DNA of 64,000 nucleotides from an uncultured Bacteroidota bacterium (GCA_937872515.1 CALMSX010000048.1:1-64000), one strand, 5' to 3'; counted from the stretch's first letter, positions 1-7,765 are shown. The notes: generated by a model not told the origin, from the sequence alone. Made by a program: numbers and translations.

Positions 1-160
1 ATTTCGCTCGATAGCTGTTGTTATGGCTTACACAAACCCAACATGAACATAGGCTCTAAGCAGGAAATATTATGTTGGGGTCACGTGGCCGCCCGCCAGC
101 TTCAGAAAACCTTGTGTTTGTTTTGATTCCCCCTATTTGCTAAATGATCTCTTCAAATAA
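1..160. other. Non-coding left edge with inverted motifs
   Basis: No gene is seen here. Positions 10-20 (gatagctgttg) are the reverse complement of the tail motif caacagctatc found in each downstream repeat. Positions 37-44 and 72-79 form an inverted repeat (cccaacat/atgttggg) with a 27-nt loop. This may be the decayed or inverted end of the repeat cluster that follows. Confidence 0.4.
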
Positions 161-500
161 AAAACATCGCTGAAGGCGATGAACGTGTGTAACTCCCGGC
201 AACGCCGGGGGTGGGTAAAGCAGTAGCAACTGTTTTGGCGACATTTTTGACAGATGTGCAACAGCTATCAAAATGGTGACAAAAAAACATCACTGAAAGC
301 GGTGAACATGCGTAACCCCCCGACAACGCCGGGGTACCTTAACAAAACGACGCAAGGCATTGCGTCGCAACAGCTATCGAAAATAGTGACAAAAATACAG
401 CGCTGAAAGCGGTGAATTTTGGTAACCCCCGGCACCTCTGGGATACCCTAACAAAACAACGCAAGGCATTGCGTCGCAACAGCTATCCAAAAAGGCAACA
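161..500. repeat. Three tandem ~110-bp hairpin-bearing repeats
   Basis: Units lie at about 161-280, 281-390 and 391-500. Each starts A-rich followed by ctgaa(a/g)gcg(a/g)tgaa (170, 293, 403), has a GC-rich hairpin in the middle (best copy cccggc-aac-gccggg at 195-209) and ends with caacagctatc at 259, 368 and 477, exactly 109 bp apart. Units 2 and 3 carry a second hairpin; at 348-367 it is cgacgcaa-ggca-ttgcgtcg, a perfect 8-bp stem. Unit 1 lacks that hairpin and is about 10 bp longer. No coding frame runs through the block. It lies directly 3' of the regulator gene ending at 512, so it may help end or stabilise that transcript. REP-like intergenic repeats are the nearest known analogy. Confidence 0.8.
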
Positions 501-511
501 AAACCTCCACC

Positions 512-1153
512 TCACTCCACCACGATCAACTTATTCTTCAGCGCAAACATCACCAGCCCTACCCTGCTTTTGACATCGAGTTTTTCGAAGAGGGATTCGC
601 GGTAGCCATCGATGGTTTTTGGACTCAGATTCATGATGGTGGCAATTTCTTTGTAGGTGAGCTCTGAGCAAGACAGGCGGATGAACTCAAGTTCTTTTTC
701 TTTCAGTTGGTTTTTGATTTGTTCACTTCTGAGGTTTTTCATGAGGGCCTTCGATACTTTTTCGCTTTGGTAAAAACCAAAGGTGAGGGTATCGTCGAGG
801 GCTTTTTTGAGGATTTCGGGTTTTACGTCTTTGAGCAGGTAGCCCTTGACTCCCTTGCGCAACATCTGGATGACGGTGAGGTCTTCATCTTCCATTGACA
901 GGGCTATGACGGGGATGTCGGGGTGTTTTTGCATGAGCCAGTCCATGGTTTCAATGCCATCCATCACCGGCATTTTTACATCCAGCAGGATGATGTCGGG
1001 CATGGCAAAGGCGGGGTCTTGCAGTCGGTGGATCAATTCCCGACCATTGCGACCAATGTAGTCCACTTCGTAATTTTCAAAACGGTTGATCAAAACCTCC
1101 AATGCCTGACAGAAGAGGCTGTGGTCGTCTATGATAAATACTTTATACATCAT
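512..1153 (-). CDS. LuxR/NarL-family response regulator
   Basis: A 213-residue two-domain response regulator acting in the cytoplasm. The receiver domain (about 1-125) has the acidic pocket D9/D10 and phospho-acceptor D58 in ILLDVKMP. The C-terminal LuxR-type helix-turn-helix (about 150-213) has LTYKEIATIMNLSPKTIDGY, the usual NarL/FixJ recognition region. The start overlaps the end of the sensor kinase gene by 11 nt, so the pair is almost certainly co-translated and cognate. The gene is last in a four-gene operon (3039 to 512), followed by hairpin repeats. Target genes cannot be read from the sequence. Confidence 0.93.
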   Translation of the reverse strand: MMYKVFIIDDHSLFCQALEVLINRFENYEVDYIGRNGRELIHRLQDPAFAMPDIILLDVKMPVMDGIETMDWLMQKHPDIPVIALSMEDEDLTVIQMLRKGVKGYLLKDVKPEILKKALDDTLTFGFYQSEKVSKALMKNLRSEQIKNQLKEKELEFIRLSCSELTYKEIATIMNLSPKTIDGYRESLFEKLDVKSRVGLVMFALKNKLIVVE

Positions 1154-1943
1154 TTATAATTGCATCGTTGTTGCGTAAGGGGCAGTCGATGATCACTTTT
1201 ACTCCGTGAGGAAAGGCATTGTGGTAGGACACCTGGGCATTGAGCATTGTGGCCCTTGACAGAACGTTGTTCAAGCCAATGCCTTTTTCGTTTTGGACCA
1301 GTTCCATGCCCATGCCATTGTCTTCAATCTCAATGATCAAATTACAGGGCTCAAAGCGCAAGGTGATATTTAAGATGGTGGCTTTGGCGTGTTTAATTAC
1401 ATTGGACATCGATTCCTGGACCATTCGAAACAATAGGATTTCATTCTCTTGTTCCATGTGAATAACATCACCCTCAATTTGAAAGAAGGCTTGTAAAAAT
1501 CGGAGTCGGTTCAAACGTTCTACTTCCATTTCAATGGATTTTACCAGTCCATTAAAGACGATGTATTCATGGTTGAGCGATCGGGAGAGCATCCGTATCT
1601 GAGCCAGCACATCGGAGATCATTTCCGTTGATTCTGCTAAGATCCTGGCATCCTCTTCCAACTCCGGCGGTTTGATCATGGTGAGCTGCAACTTGGCAAC
1701 TGACAGCAATTGACCAATGTTGTCGTGCAATTCCCAGGAAATATTTTTAAGGTCCTGTTCCTGAATTTCAATCCTGGTTCTGGCAATTTCAGCCTCAAAG
1801 GCCAGCTGAGTTCTTTGCTTTTCCAGCAGGAAGCCAATCTTTTTTTGGTGGGCTTTGACCACAATGCCAAAGAGTAAGCCTACCAAAATTAAAAAAATGA
1901 GGGTAAAGCAGATGATGATGATGTTTATATCCGGTTGCCCCAT
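1143..1943 (-). CDS. HisKA_3-type sensor histidine kinase
   Basis: A 266-residue kinase with one N-terminal membrane helix (about 8-30), a short coiled coil (about 32-65), a dimerisation/phospho-acceptor helix with ISWELHDNIGQLL (H73) typical of the NarX/DesK class, and an HATPase domain with N box (about 165-185), G1 (IEDNGMGM) and G2 (GIGLNNV). It has no periplasmic or PAS sensory domain. It overlaps the upstream 7-TM gene by 19 nt and the downstream regulator by 11 nt. The family phosphorylates NarL-type regulators. Because its own sensor part is only a membrane anchor, I infer that the 7-TM protein or the lipoprotein encoded upstream may supply the signal. Confidence 0.92.
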   Translation of the reverse strand: MGQPDINIIIICFTLIFLILVGLLFGIVVKAHQKKIGFLLEKQRTQLAFEAEIARTRIEIQEQDLKNISWELHDNIGQLLSVAKLQLTMIKPPELEEDARILAESTEMISDVLAQIRMLSRSLNHEYIVFNGLVKSIEMEVERLNRLRFLQAFFQIEGDVIHMEQENEILLFRMVQESMSNVIKHAKATILNITLRFEPCNLIIEIEDNGMGMELVQNEKGIGLNNVLSRATMLNAQVSYHNAFPHGVKVIIDCPLRNNDAIINDV

Positions 1944-2542
1944 CTAAGACCAATTATGAAAGAAGTATGTTGCAAAATCACCAACAAAAAAACAATGGCC
2001 CGGTAGATTTCAACTTGAATCAGGGAATATTTAACACCCATCATTACCGGTAGAAAGGGAATGTAAAAAACAAGGATGCCAATGCTGATCCAGAAATACC
2101 TTGATTTTTCAATTTTTACCACATCGGCTGAATTCATTGTAAACACAATATACTCATATACATTCACAAGCAAAATTAAGGTACCTGCCACATAGGTGTA
2201 AAAAAAATAAACCTGATTGAGCCCTTCTTCCATCCCTACTTCCAGCAACCAGATGCTCATTATGATCAAAGAAGTCAGAACAAACACCTTTATGTTTTGC
2301 TGTCGGAGCTTATAGAATAAGAAGTTTTGAGCTATAAAAATGATAGGCATGTACAAATTATAGATGAAAAAATTGGGTAGCAGCCATGAAGTCAACAACC
2401 AGCCCATTGTTTCAGTTACTATGGTAATGCTTAAATTAAAGAACAGCACCCTGTCCAATATTTTTGATACCCCGGGAGTGAATAAGGCCACTCCCAGGGT
2501 AATGCATGGGATTATAATATTTGCAGCACTATACAGATCCAT
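1925..2542 (-). CDS. Putative 7-TM membrane protein of the two-component operon
   Basis: A 205-residue, strongly hydrophobic protein with about seven predicted membrane segments (roughly 8-25, 34-54, 60-77, 85-103, 112-132, 148-168, 178-198) and a short charged stretch near 138-147. I recognise no catalytic motif. Its ATG shares one base with the stop of the upstream lipoprotein gene (TAATG arrangement) and its end overlaps the kinase by 19 nt, so it is translationally tied to both. The arrangement resembles 7-TM sensor or adaptor subunits encoded beside kinases that lack an input domain; this is inference. Confidence 0.8.
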   Translation of the reverse strand: MDLYSAANIIIPCITLGVALFTPGVSKILDRVLFFNLSITIVTETMGWLLTSWLLPNFFIYNLYMPIIFIAQNFLFYKLRQQNIKVFVLTSLIIMSIWLLEVGMEEGLNQVYFFYTYVAGTLILLVNVYEYIVFTMNSADVVKIEKSRYFWISIGILVFYIPFLPVMMGVKYSLIQVEIYRAIVFLLVILQHTSFIIGLRWGNRI

Positions 2543-3039
2543 TATTCAGGGTCACCAAATTTTAGTTTAGGAGGATAGCCCATATTTCCAAAGTTAAGCA
2601 TATACTTGAAATTGGAGGGGTCAAAAGGAATATTTAAGTGCTTTATCTCATCACCCTTTCTCGATTCATAGGTGGGTGAAAAGAAGACGGTGACACCTTT
2701 GCCTGCCTTTTCGCCATACGAATCCTCTTTTGGATAAACGCCAAAATACACCCGCATGCCACTGGCTTCAAGGTTCAAGGAATCCCCCACATGTTCGGCA
2801 AACAGCAAGTATTGCCTTAATTCTTCTGTGGAGAACCACGCATACGTGCTCAAATTTTGATCCACACCCTGGTATTTATTGACAAATTCTGTGGATAATA
2901 ATCGAGCCTGTTCGGTCGAAATTAACTTATTAGCAATGACAGCCCTGTTGGGCGTTTCGCATCCGGTGGCCGCGAAGAATAGAGGCAGGAGCAAAAATAG
3001 TACGAGAGCCCCTTCGTTTTTAAAATTGATTTTTCTCAT
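2542..3039 (-). CDS. Small lipoprotein, first gene of the two-component operon
   Basis: A 165-residue protein with an N-terminal signal and lipobox-like FAATGC (Cys27), so probably anchored in the outer or inner membrane facing the periplasm. The mature part is charged and has no motif I recognise. It heads the minus-strand operon and its stop overlaps the next ATG. Proteins of this sort, encoded next to sensor kinases in Bacteroidota, are often annotated only as hypothetical. A role as ligand-binding partner of the 7-TM protein or kinase is possible but unproven. The promoter should lie in the 3040-3348 intergenic region. Confidence 0.75.
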   Translation of the reverse strand: MRKINFKNEGALVLFLLLPLFFAATGCETPNRAVIANKLISTEQARLLSTEFVNKYQGVDQNLSTYAWFSTEELRQYLLFAEHVGDSLNLEASGMRVYFGVYPKEDSYGEKAGKGVTVFFSPTYESRKGDEIKHLNIPFDPSNFKYMLNFGNMGYPPKLKFGDPE

Positions 3040-3104
3040 TAGGTATTGATTGTTAGATAAAATAAAACCAAAAGTAAGCCTGGTTCTTCACACCTATCGG
3101 GTGC

Positions 3105-3137
3105 AATTTCCCCTTATCTAGGGGGAAATTTCCCCCT
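3105..3137. promoter_or_regulatory. Palindromic G/C-tract site, candidate operator
   Basis: Positions 3120-3137 read agggggaaatttcccccT, a perfect 18-bp palindrome. A further half-site aatttcccc at 3105-3113 pairs with ggggaaatt at 3122-3130, giving three alternating half-sites. It lies about 70-100 bp upstream of the lipoprotein ATG (3039). Both flanking genes are transcribed away from it, so a terminator role is unlikely. The cognate regulator is unknown; the LuxR-type regulator of the same operon is one candidate. Confidence 0.45.
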
Positions 3138-3282
3138 CAACGCAATCTGGTTATCAGGTCATTAGCTGGGGGCTCTCGCAAATGATAAAATGAATGGAAC
3201 TATTTATGCCCTACAAGCCGGGGTGAAAAGGATAAAATTAACAGGATAAAATCTGGGTTGGGAATGGGGCTAAAGCCTGCTG

Positions 3283-3310
3283 TTTGACCTCTGTCTTTGC
3301 CATAATCTTG
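3283..3310 (+). promoter_or_regulatory. Candidate Bacteroidota promoter for the 3349 gene
   Basis: TTTG at 3283-3286 and TAATCTTG at 3303-3310 (seven of eight matches to TAnnTTTG) with a 16-bp spacer, slightly shorter than the usual spacing. The start codon at 3349 follows about 38 bp later and is preceded by an A-rich tract. Confidence 0.4.
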
Positions 3311-3348
3311 CATTGTAATTATTATTTAACCAATCAAACACATGTAAA

Positions 3349-3750
3349 ATGGCAACCATTCAAAACGTTGTATTAAGTCTTAAAAGAGACAAAGACCGTA
3401 ACCTTGTAAACGTAAAAGTAACAGGCAAAATTTCGTTTACCAAGCTGGAGCAGTGCATTATGAAAACCTGCAAAGATTCTCCCCTGTTCAAACTCAAGTG
3501 TAAACTTTTCGGCGATGATGCCTGGCTGACCGGTGCTGACGACGATCTTTACACCTTCCCCAATGTCAAGGTCTATTCGGATGGCTCACCTGCTCCGGTT
3601 GAAAATTTTGAATTTGAAACCGTGGTTGGAGAAAGCCTGCTTGACGAAGATTTTGGAAAAGACGAGATCTATGCCAAAGTAAAACTTTACAATTTGTTGG
3701 CAGGTACAGTGGCTACCAAAAATTCAAATGTGGTGACCGGCTGGTTCTAA
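3349..3750 (+). CDS. Small soluble orphan protein, unknown function
   Basis: A 133-residue protein without signal peptide or membrane segment. The pattern of alternating hydrophobic and charged residues suggests a mostly beta fold. It has three cysteines (about residues 37, 42 and 52) and an acidic stretch GADDDLYTF near 61-69. I do not recognise the family. The ATG at 3349 follows an A-rich stretch, and the gene is monocistronic: a candidate promoter lies just upstream and a perfect intrinsic terminator begins 8 nt after the stop. Such tight transcriptional insulation suggests an abundantly or independently expressed protein. Confidence 0.8.
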   Translation: MATIQNVVLSLKRDKDRNLVNVKVTGKISFTKLEQCIMKTCKDSPLFKLKCKLFGDDAWLTGADDDLYTFPNVKVYSDGSPAPVENFEFETVVGESLLDEDFGKDEIYAKVKLYNLLAGTVATKNSNVVTGWF

Positions 3751-3757
3751 AATGCAA

Positions 3758-3790
3758 AGAGGGTCTTAAATTAAGACCCTCTTTTTTTTT
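3758..3790 (+). terminator. Strong intrinsic terminator after the 3349 gene
   Basis: agagggtcttaa (3758-3769) pairs perfectly with ttaagaccctct (3771-3782) and is followed by a run of T to 3790. It also faces the end of the minus-strand SOD gene at 3809 and may serve both directions. Confidence 0.9.
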
Positions 3791-3808
3791 AACATTGGTT
3801 TGATAACA

Positions 3809-4819
3809 TCAATGACTACAAAGTCCCTGGATGGTATGAAACACATCGTGGAGGGCGGTCAGTTGCTGATTCAGTTCCTTGTCTTTTTTGTTTTTCATCA
3901 CGGCCTTGTTCAACTTCTCTGCCCCTGCTACCAGGTCTGACAAAGCTTTGTTGATTTCAGGGGTGTTAAAAGTGGTAGGAATCTTCCCTTTTTGGATGGC
4001 CATGGCTTTGAGTGCCATTTCTCCTGATCGTTGTCTGATGGGCTTGAAGTCTCCTTCTTCAGCCGGGTGGAAGGTAGCGGCCATCACTTTATGAAATTCC
4101 TTTAATTCTGTCCACGAATCTTTTTCGATCACAACCAAAAAATCATTGGCCAAAGCGTTGATGTAATTTTCATTGACCTGGTTCCAGTTGATAACATTCC
4201 AGATTGCGGACAGGTAGTCTGCTCGTTTGTTTTGGTATTTTAAGTAGTAGGCATGTTCCCAAACATCGATGCCCAAGATGGGAATGCCCCTAAAGGGAGA
4301 TACATCCATGATGGGATTGTCTTGATTGGGTGAAGAACATACGGCCAGTTTTTTATCGGTAGTAAGGTACAGCCACGCCCAGCCGGAGCCAAAACGGGTA
4401 GCCGCTTCCTTGTTCAACATTTTTTGTAAGCTGTCGAGTCCACCGAGATCGTTGATCACAGCCATGCCCACCTTTGATTCGGGGTTGAAGGCTGCTCTCT
4501 TGCCCAGGATGCTCCAAAAAAGAGAGTGGTTGTAATGACCACCTGCATTGTTTCTGATGGCTCCACCAGCCTTTTCGGCTCGGAGCATGATGTCCATCAA
4601 AGGCAGGGTTTCATACTTGGTGCCCGCTAAGGCCTTATTGAGATTGGTAACATACGCCTGGTGGTGTTTACCGTGGTGGATTTCCATGGTTTGGGCGTCA
4701 ATAAAGGGTTCCAGGGCATCTAATTGGTAAGGCAGAAGCGGTAAAATAAAGGGTCCCGCCGGTTGAGCCCATACCTGGATCGATAAGGCCACTAGAACTA
4801 GGGTGAAAAATGATCGCAT
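3809..4819 (-). CDS. Exported Fe/Mn superoxide dismutase with C-terminal His-rich helical domain
   Basis: A 336-residue protein. Residues 1-19 are a signal peptide. About 24-220 form a complete Fe/Mn-SOD, with ligands H48 (in MEIHHGKHH), H98 (in GGHYNHSLFW), D185 and H189 (in DVWEHAYY). Q166 in NQD is the second-shell glutamine of the Mn type. Typical SODs are about 200 residues, so roughly 110 residues are extra. This tail (about 225-336) is predicted helical and carries H243, M246, H251, H324, H328, C334 and H336, which looks metal-binding. It ends the operon behind the MbnP/MbnH pair (47 nt from mbnH). The SOD call is firm; the tail's role is inference. Confidence 0.93.
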   Translation of the reverse strand: MRSFFTLVLVALSIQVWAQPAGPFILPLLPYQLDALEPFIDAQTMEIHHGKHHQAYVTNLNKALAGTKYETLPLMDIMLRAEKAGGAIRNNAGGHYNHSLFWSILGKRAAFNPESKVGMAVINDLGGLDSLQKMLNKEAATRFGSGWAWLYLTTDKKLAVCSSPNQDNPIMDVSPFRGIPILGIDVWEHAYYLKYQNKRADYLSAIWNVINWNQVNENYINALANDFLVVIEKDSWTELKEFHKVMAATFHPAEEGDFKPIRQRSGEMALKAMAIQKGKIPTTFNTPEINKALSDLVAGAEKLNKAVMKNKKDKELNQQLTALHDVFHTIQGLCSH

Positions 4820-4866
4820 AATTATATTTGTTTAATAATAGTAACAGTTATATCGAGGTAGATGGT

Positions 4867-5877
4867 TCAAAAACGAGGGTCACTTATCAGCTCATAATCG
4901 GTCAAAGTGGATAAAAAGGCAATCAAATCGGCTTTTTCGGAAACCGAAAGGGCAATTCCCGGCTTAGCACCCGACTGAAGCTGAGCTGCCAGGGTAGCTG
5001 AGTATTTAACGCCATTGTTGTAATGCTCCAAAACGGCGTTTAAGTCTTTGAATCTGCCATCGTGCATATAAGGCGCCGTGATGACCACATTTCGCAAAGA
5101 AGGAACCTTAAACTTGCCCAGATCCAGGGCCGATTCTGTAATTCTGGCCCTACCTTCGTCAGCAAACTGGGTATCCAGGCCATTGTTAAAGAATTGCTGA
5201 TTGGTAAAAAGGGGCTCGGTGTGACAACTTGCACATTTTTGTTTATATATATCATATCCCCTGGCTTCAGTTGTGGTAAACTCACTTTTTCCTTGTCTTA
5301 CCTTATCATATTTGCTGGCCTGTGAAACCAGCATCAATTGAAATTGGGCAAGGGCTTTCAAAAGCAGGGGTGAGGTAATGGTATCCATGGTTGGAAATAC
5401 CTTTTTGAAGCGACCCGGATAAGAAGAATGGCGATTGAGTTTAGCCACTACATGGGCCATTTTTTCGTCCATTTCCAGCGGATTTTCAATGGCGTTGGGT
5501 GGTACAAAATCAAGGTGGACCACTCCCCCATCCCACATAAACTCCTTCATAAAGGCCATGTTGACAATGGGTGGTGCATTTCTGATGCCCGACCTTTCAT
5601 CCACACCCAAACTCAGAGCGTGTTGTGGATCGGTAAAGGCCACAGCTTTTACGTGGCAATTGCTGCACGCTACCGAGTTGTCGCTCGACAATAAAGGATC
5701 ATTAAAAAGGTCTTTGCCCAAAACAAATCCATCCTGGGAAATCGGATTTTCATTGAGCGGATAAACAGGCGAAGGAAAATAATCGGGTAGTTGGGGAAAC
5801 AGGGAAGCTTCATCCTTATCGTCTTTTCTGCAAGAGGTAAATAGAAGCAGGCTTATGGCAAATAAGTATAATCTCAT
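4867..5877 (-). CDS. MbnH-like di-heme cytochrome c peroxidase (MauG family)
   Basis: A 336-residue lipoprotein (lipobox FTSC, Cys16) with two c-type heme sites, CSNCH at 71-75 and CASCH at 215-219, and the family motif PYMHDGRF near 269-276 in the C-terminal domain. Bacterial di-heme peroxidases reduce peroxide; the MauG/MbnH branch instead oxidises residues of a partner protein. It follows an MbnP-like gene by 63 nt, the arrangement known for MbnP/MbnH, in which MbnH converts a tryptophan of MbnP to kynurenine. I therefore infer partner oxidation in the periplasm, with plain peroxidase activity as the alternative. A stable hairpin lies between the two genes. Confidence 0.88.
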   Translation of the reverse strand: MRLYLFAISLLLFTSCRKDDKDEASLFPQLPDYFPSPVYPLNENPISQDGFVLGKDLFNDPLLSSDNSVACSNCHVKAVAFTDPQHALSLGVDERSGIRNAPPIVNMAFMKEFMWDGGVVHLDFVPPNAIENPLEMDEKMAHVVAKLNRHSSYPGRFKKVFPTMDTITSPLLLKALAQFQLMLVSQASKYDKVRQGKSEFTTTEARGYDIYKQKCASCHTEPLFTNQQFFNNGLDTQFADEGRARITESALDLGKFKVPSLRNVVITAPYMHDGRFKDLNAVLEHYNNGVKYSATLAAQLQSGAKPGIALSVSEKADLIAFLSTLTDYELISDPRF

Positions 5878-5890
5878 GGTATAAAATTTA

Positions 5891-5920
5891 ACAAGCAGGC
5901 AGACTGTCCTGCCTGCTTGT
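5891..5920 (-). promoter_or_regulatory. Intergenic 12-bp hairpin between mbnP-like and mbnH-like genes
   Basis: acaagcaggcag (5891-5902) pairs perfectly with ctgcctgcttgt (5909-5920) around a 6-nt loop. On the minus strand it is followed by an A/T-rich stretch rather than a clean U run. It could act as a partial terminator or as a 3' stabiliser giving more upstream message. Confidence 0.7.
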
Positions 5921-5940
5921 CGATTTCCAATAAAAAACTA

Positions 5941-6789
5941 TTACTGATGAATATGGTCAAAACTAAATGACTCTTCCATGTTGTGTGCGATGTCTACCCC
6001 ATCAGATGGTTTGTGCACATTGTGGTTGCCTGTAAAATCTACTTTGTGGTGGCCGTTGAATAAGCCCAACACATCAAAAGTCATGTGTACATGAGGGCTG
6101 GATTTGGCATCAACGATGGCATCTGTATCAAAGTCAAAGCTGATTCTTTTGTTGTTGTACACAAAAGCGGTACCAGGGATGTTTTTCCAACCTCCAATGT
6201 GGTAAGCCATGCCCTTTGCATTGTCTGCCTTAATGGTTTCTGCACCGGAAACACCCCCATTGGAGGCATCAGACTGGCCTTCAAATTTTAAGGCAATGTA
6301 GCCTGAATTCCAATTCCAAAACATCTTGCTGGTAGCAGGATCCAGGGCACCACCGGTTGCACCATTCAATACACCTGTGCTATCTACTCCTACGGTAAAA
6401 GTAATTTTGTTGTATTTGCCGGAAGGAAGGTTCGCTAATTCAATTACCTGAGAAGCGGGCTTGCTTTCATCAATTAAATAGTATCCTTTGGTACCTGATG
6501 CTGTAGCTTCGAGCACATCTTTATATACGGTTCCGTCGGTGGCTTCCAATTCAATGGCAGAGATGTAGTATCTCAGCAAATTGATGTTAAATTTCTGACC
6601 CAAAGAATTAGTATAGCTGTAGGTTGTGCTGCCCGGAGTGGCCATTGTGAGTTGCTGCTGGATGCCATTCACAATGGCAATGTTGTCAAATTCCACTTCC
6701 ATTGAACCCGTTGTTGCCGGTTCGTCTTTATCACAAGAAAAAAAGATAACGAGGGTCAAAAGGGTAAATAATTTTATAATTGATTTCAT
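5941..6789 (-). CDS. MbnP-like copper-binding lipoprotein
   Basis: A 282-residue lipoprotein (FFSC, Cys19). Its sequence pattern fits the MbnP-like family: an early strand EVEFDNIAIVNG, N-L-L-R-Y-Y-I-S near 70-77, VGVDSTGVLNG, FWNWNSGYIALKFEG, AYHIGGW and a His-rich C-terminus (H-V-H-M, GHHKVDF, FDHIHQ). In methanotrophs MbnP binds copper through His residues and a kynurenine formed from tryptophan by MbnH. Candidate target tryptophans here are those in FWNWN and HIGGW. It lies directly upstream of the MbnH-like gene and 23 nt behind an outer-membrane protein. No methanobactin precursor or MbnB/MbnC gene is present, so a general copper-binding role is more likely. Confidence 0.82.
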   Translation of the reverse strand: MKSIIKLFTLLTLVIFFSCDKDEPATTGSMEVEFDNIAIVNGIQQQLTMATPGSTTYSYTNSLGQKFNINLLRYYISAIELEATDGTVYKDVLEATASGTKGYYLIDESKPASQVIELANLPSGKYNKITFTVGVDSTGVLNGATGGALDPATSKMFWNWNSGYIALKFEGQSDASNGGVSGAETIKADNAKGMAYHIGGWKNIPGTAFVYNNKRISFDFDTDAIVDAKSSPHVHMTFDVLGLFNGHHKVDFTGNHNVHKPSDGVDIAHNMEESFSFDHIHQ

Positions 6790-6812
6790 TGTTTTTTCTT
6801 TTATTAAATATT

Positions 6813-7706
6813 TTAGAATAAATAAGTTAGTTGGGCACTAAATCTGTGGCCTGCTGTTACCTCTTCATTGGCATATTGTGAATGAAAAGGTTGGGCAAGT
6901 GAAAGATCCGCCACATAGTTGTTAAATTTCACATTGAATCCGGTAAGCATGTAATTTCCGGTTGCCCCTGTACCATGTTCATATTTGCCTTCACTGTTGA
7001 TATCTCTGGCAATGTTTTCATAGTGCCATCCTGCATAGGGTGTCACCGAAAACGATCCGGAGATTTTGAGCGAATAAAACAACATGGTCTGGACAGAAAG
7101 TTGGCGACCGAATTGGTAATGTTCTGCATTTTCGAAACTCCACTGGGCACTTGGGGATAATAAAATCCCTAACCCTTTGAAGGTAAGGAAGGCATTGATA
7201 CGTGCCACAGGAGACCAGGCCTGATTTCCGGTATTAAAATTCACCGGCAGCTTGCCTTCTGCCAAATCCAGATTAAAATTACCCGTAGGTAGTTTTAAGC
7301 CTGCCCCTGCATCCATATAAAAGGAGGTGGAAGAAAACTTGGAATTGACCAATACCCTGTTGAGTGTAGCCTGCAAATCACCAATGCCATTGACATTGTA
7401 ATTTCCATTTAAGCTGGTACGTGTATTCCATTTATAAGGTACAGAAGCAAGTACATACCAATTATTGGCAGGTGTGATCCTCAGTGACGCCGTTAAGCTA
7501 TAATGTTTGTCATGCGTAGATAAGGTCTGTGAAAGAGCACCATCAAAGCCATAGCCAAAATAGCTTAAGCTGAGGTGATTTTTCTTAAACAAGGTAGTTA
7601 AACCACTTGAACCCGCTCCAACACTGCACCCACAAACATCACAGGCTTTTACATACGACAAACTGAAGATCATACCCACCAAAATCAAAGTGATTTTGTG
7701 AAACAT
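6813..7706 (-). CDS. CDVCGC-type outer membrane beta-barrel protein
   Basis: A 297-residue protein with a signal peptide (about 1-21) followed at once by a CDVCGC cluster (C22, C25, C27) and a Gly/Ser stretch. The remainder has alternating hydrophobic strands ending in FSAQLTYLF, the terminal aromatic signature of outer-membrane barrels. Homologous annotations are usually transporter or hypothetical. The N-terminal Cys cluster could be a metal (copper) docking site or a lipid/disulfide anchor. It sits 23 nt before the MbnP-like gene and 59 nt after a Cys-rich membrane protein, so transport or sensing of the same metal is plausible but not shown. Confidence 0.75.
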   Translation of the reverse strand: MFHKITLILVGMIFSLSYVKACDVCGCSVGAGSSGLTTLFKKNHLSLSYFGYGFDGALSQTLSTHDKHYSLTASLRITPANNWYVLASVPYKWNTRTSLNGNYNVNGIGDLQATLNRVLVNSKFSSTSFYMDAGAGLKLPTGNFNLDLAEGKLPVNFNTGNQAWSPVARINAFLTFKGLGILLSPSAQWSFENAEHYQFGRQLSVQTMLFYSLKISGSFSVTPYAGWHYENIARDINSEGKYEHGTGATGNYMLTGFNVKFNNYVADLSLAQPFHSQYANEEVTAGHRFSAQLTYLF

Positions 7707-7765
7707 GATTCAAAATTTGAAAGACTGTTAATTGGGGATCAGGTCAAGCCTGAAATAATAGAGGA

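Larger units (their letters stand above)
3040..3348. other. Divergent intergenic region
   Basis: A 309-bp gap between the lipoprotein gene (minus) and the small orphan gene (plus). It holds an 18-bp palindrome at 3120-3137 with an extra half-site to its left, and a candidate promoter at 3283-3310. No frame here looks like a gene. Confidence 0.6.

Noticed and set aside
161-500. CRISPR array
   Set aside because: Only three units of about 110 bp with internal hairpins; no short direct repeats with unique spacers and no cas genes.
5941-6789. Methanobactin biosynthesis locus
   Set aside because: MbnP/MbnH-like genes are present, but no precursor peptide, MbnB or MbnC is found in the window.
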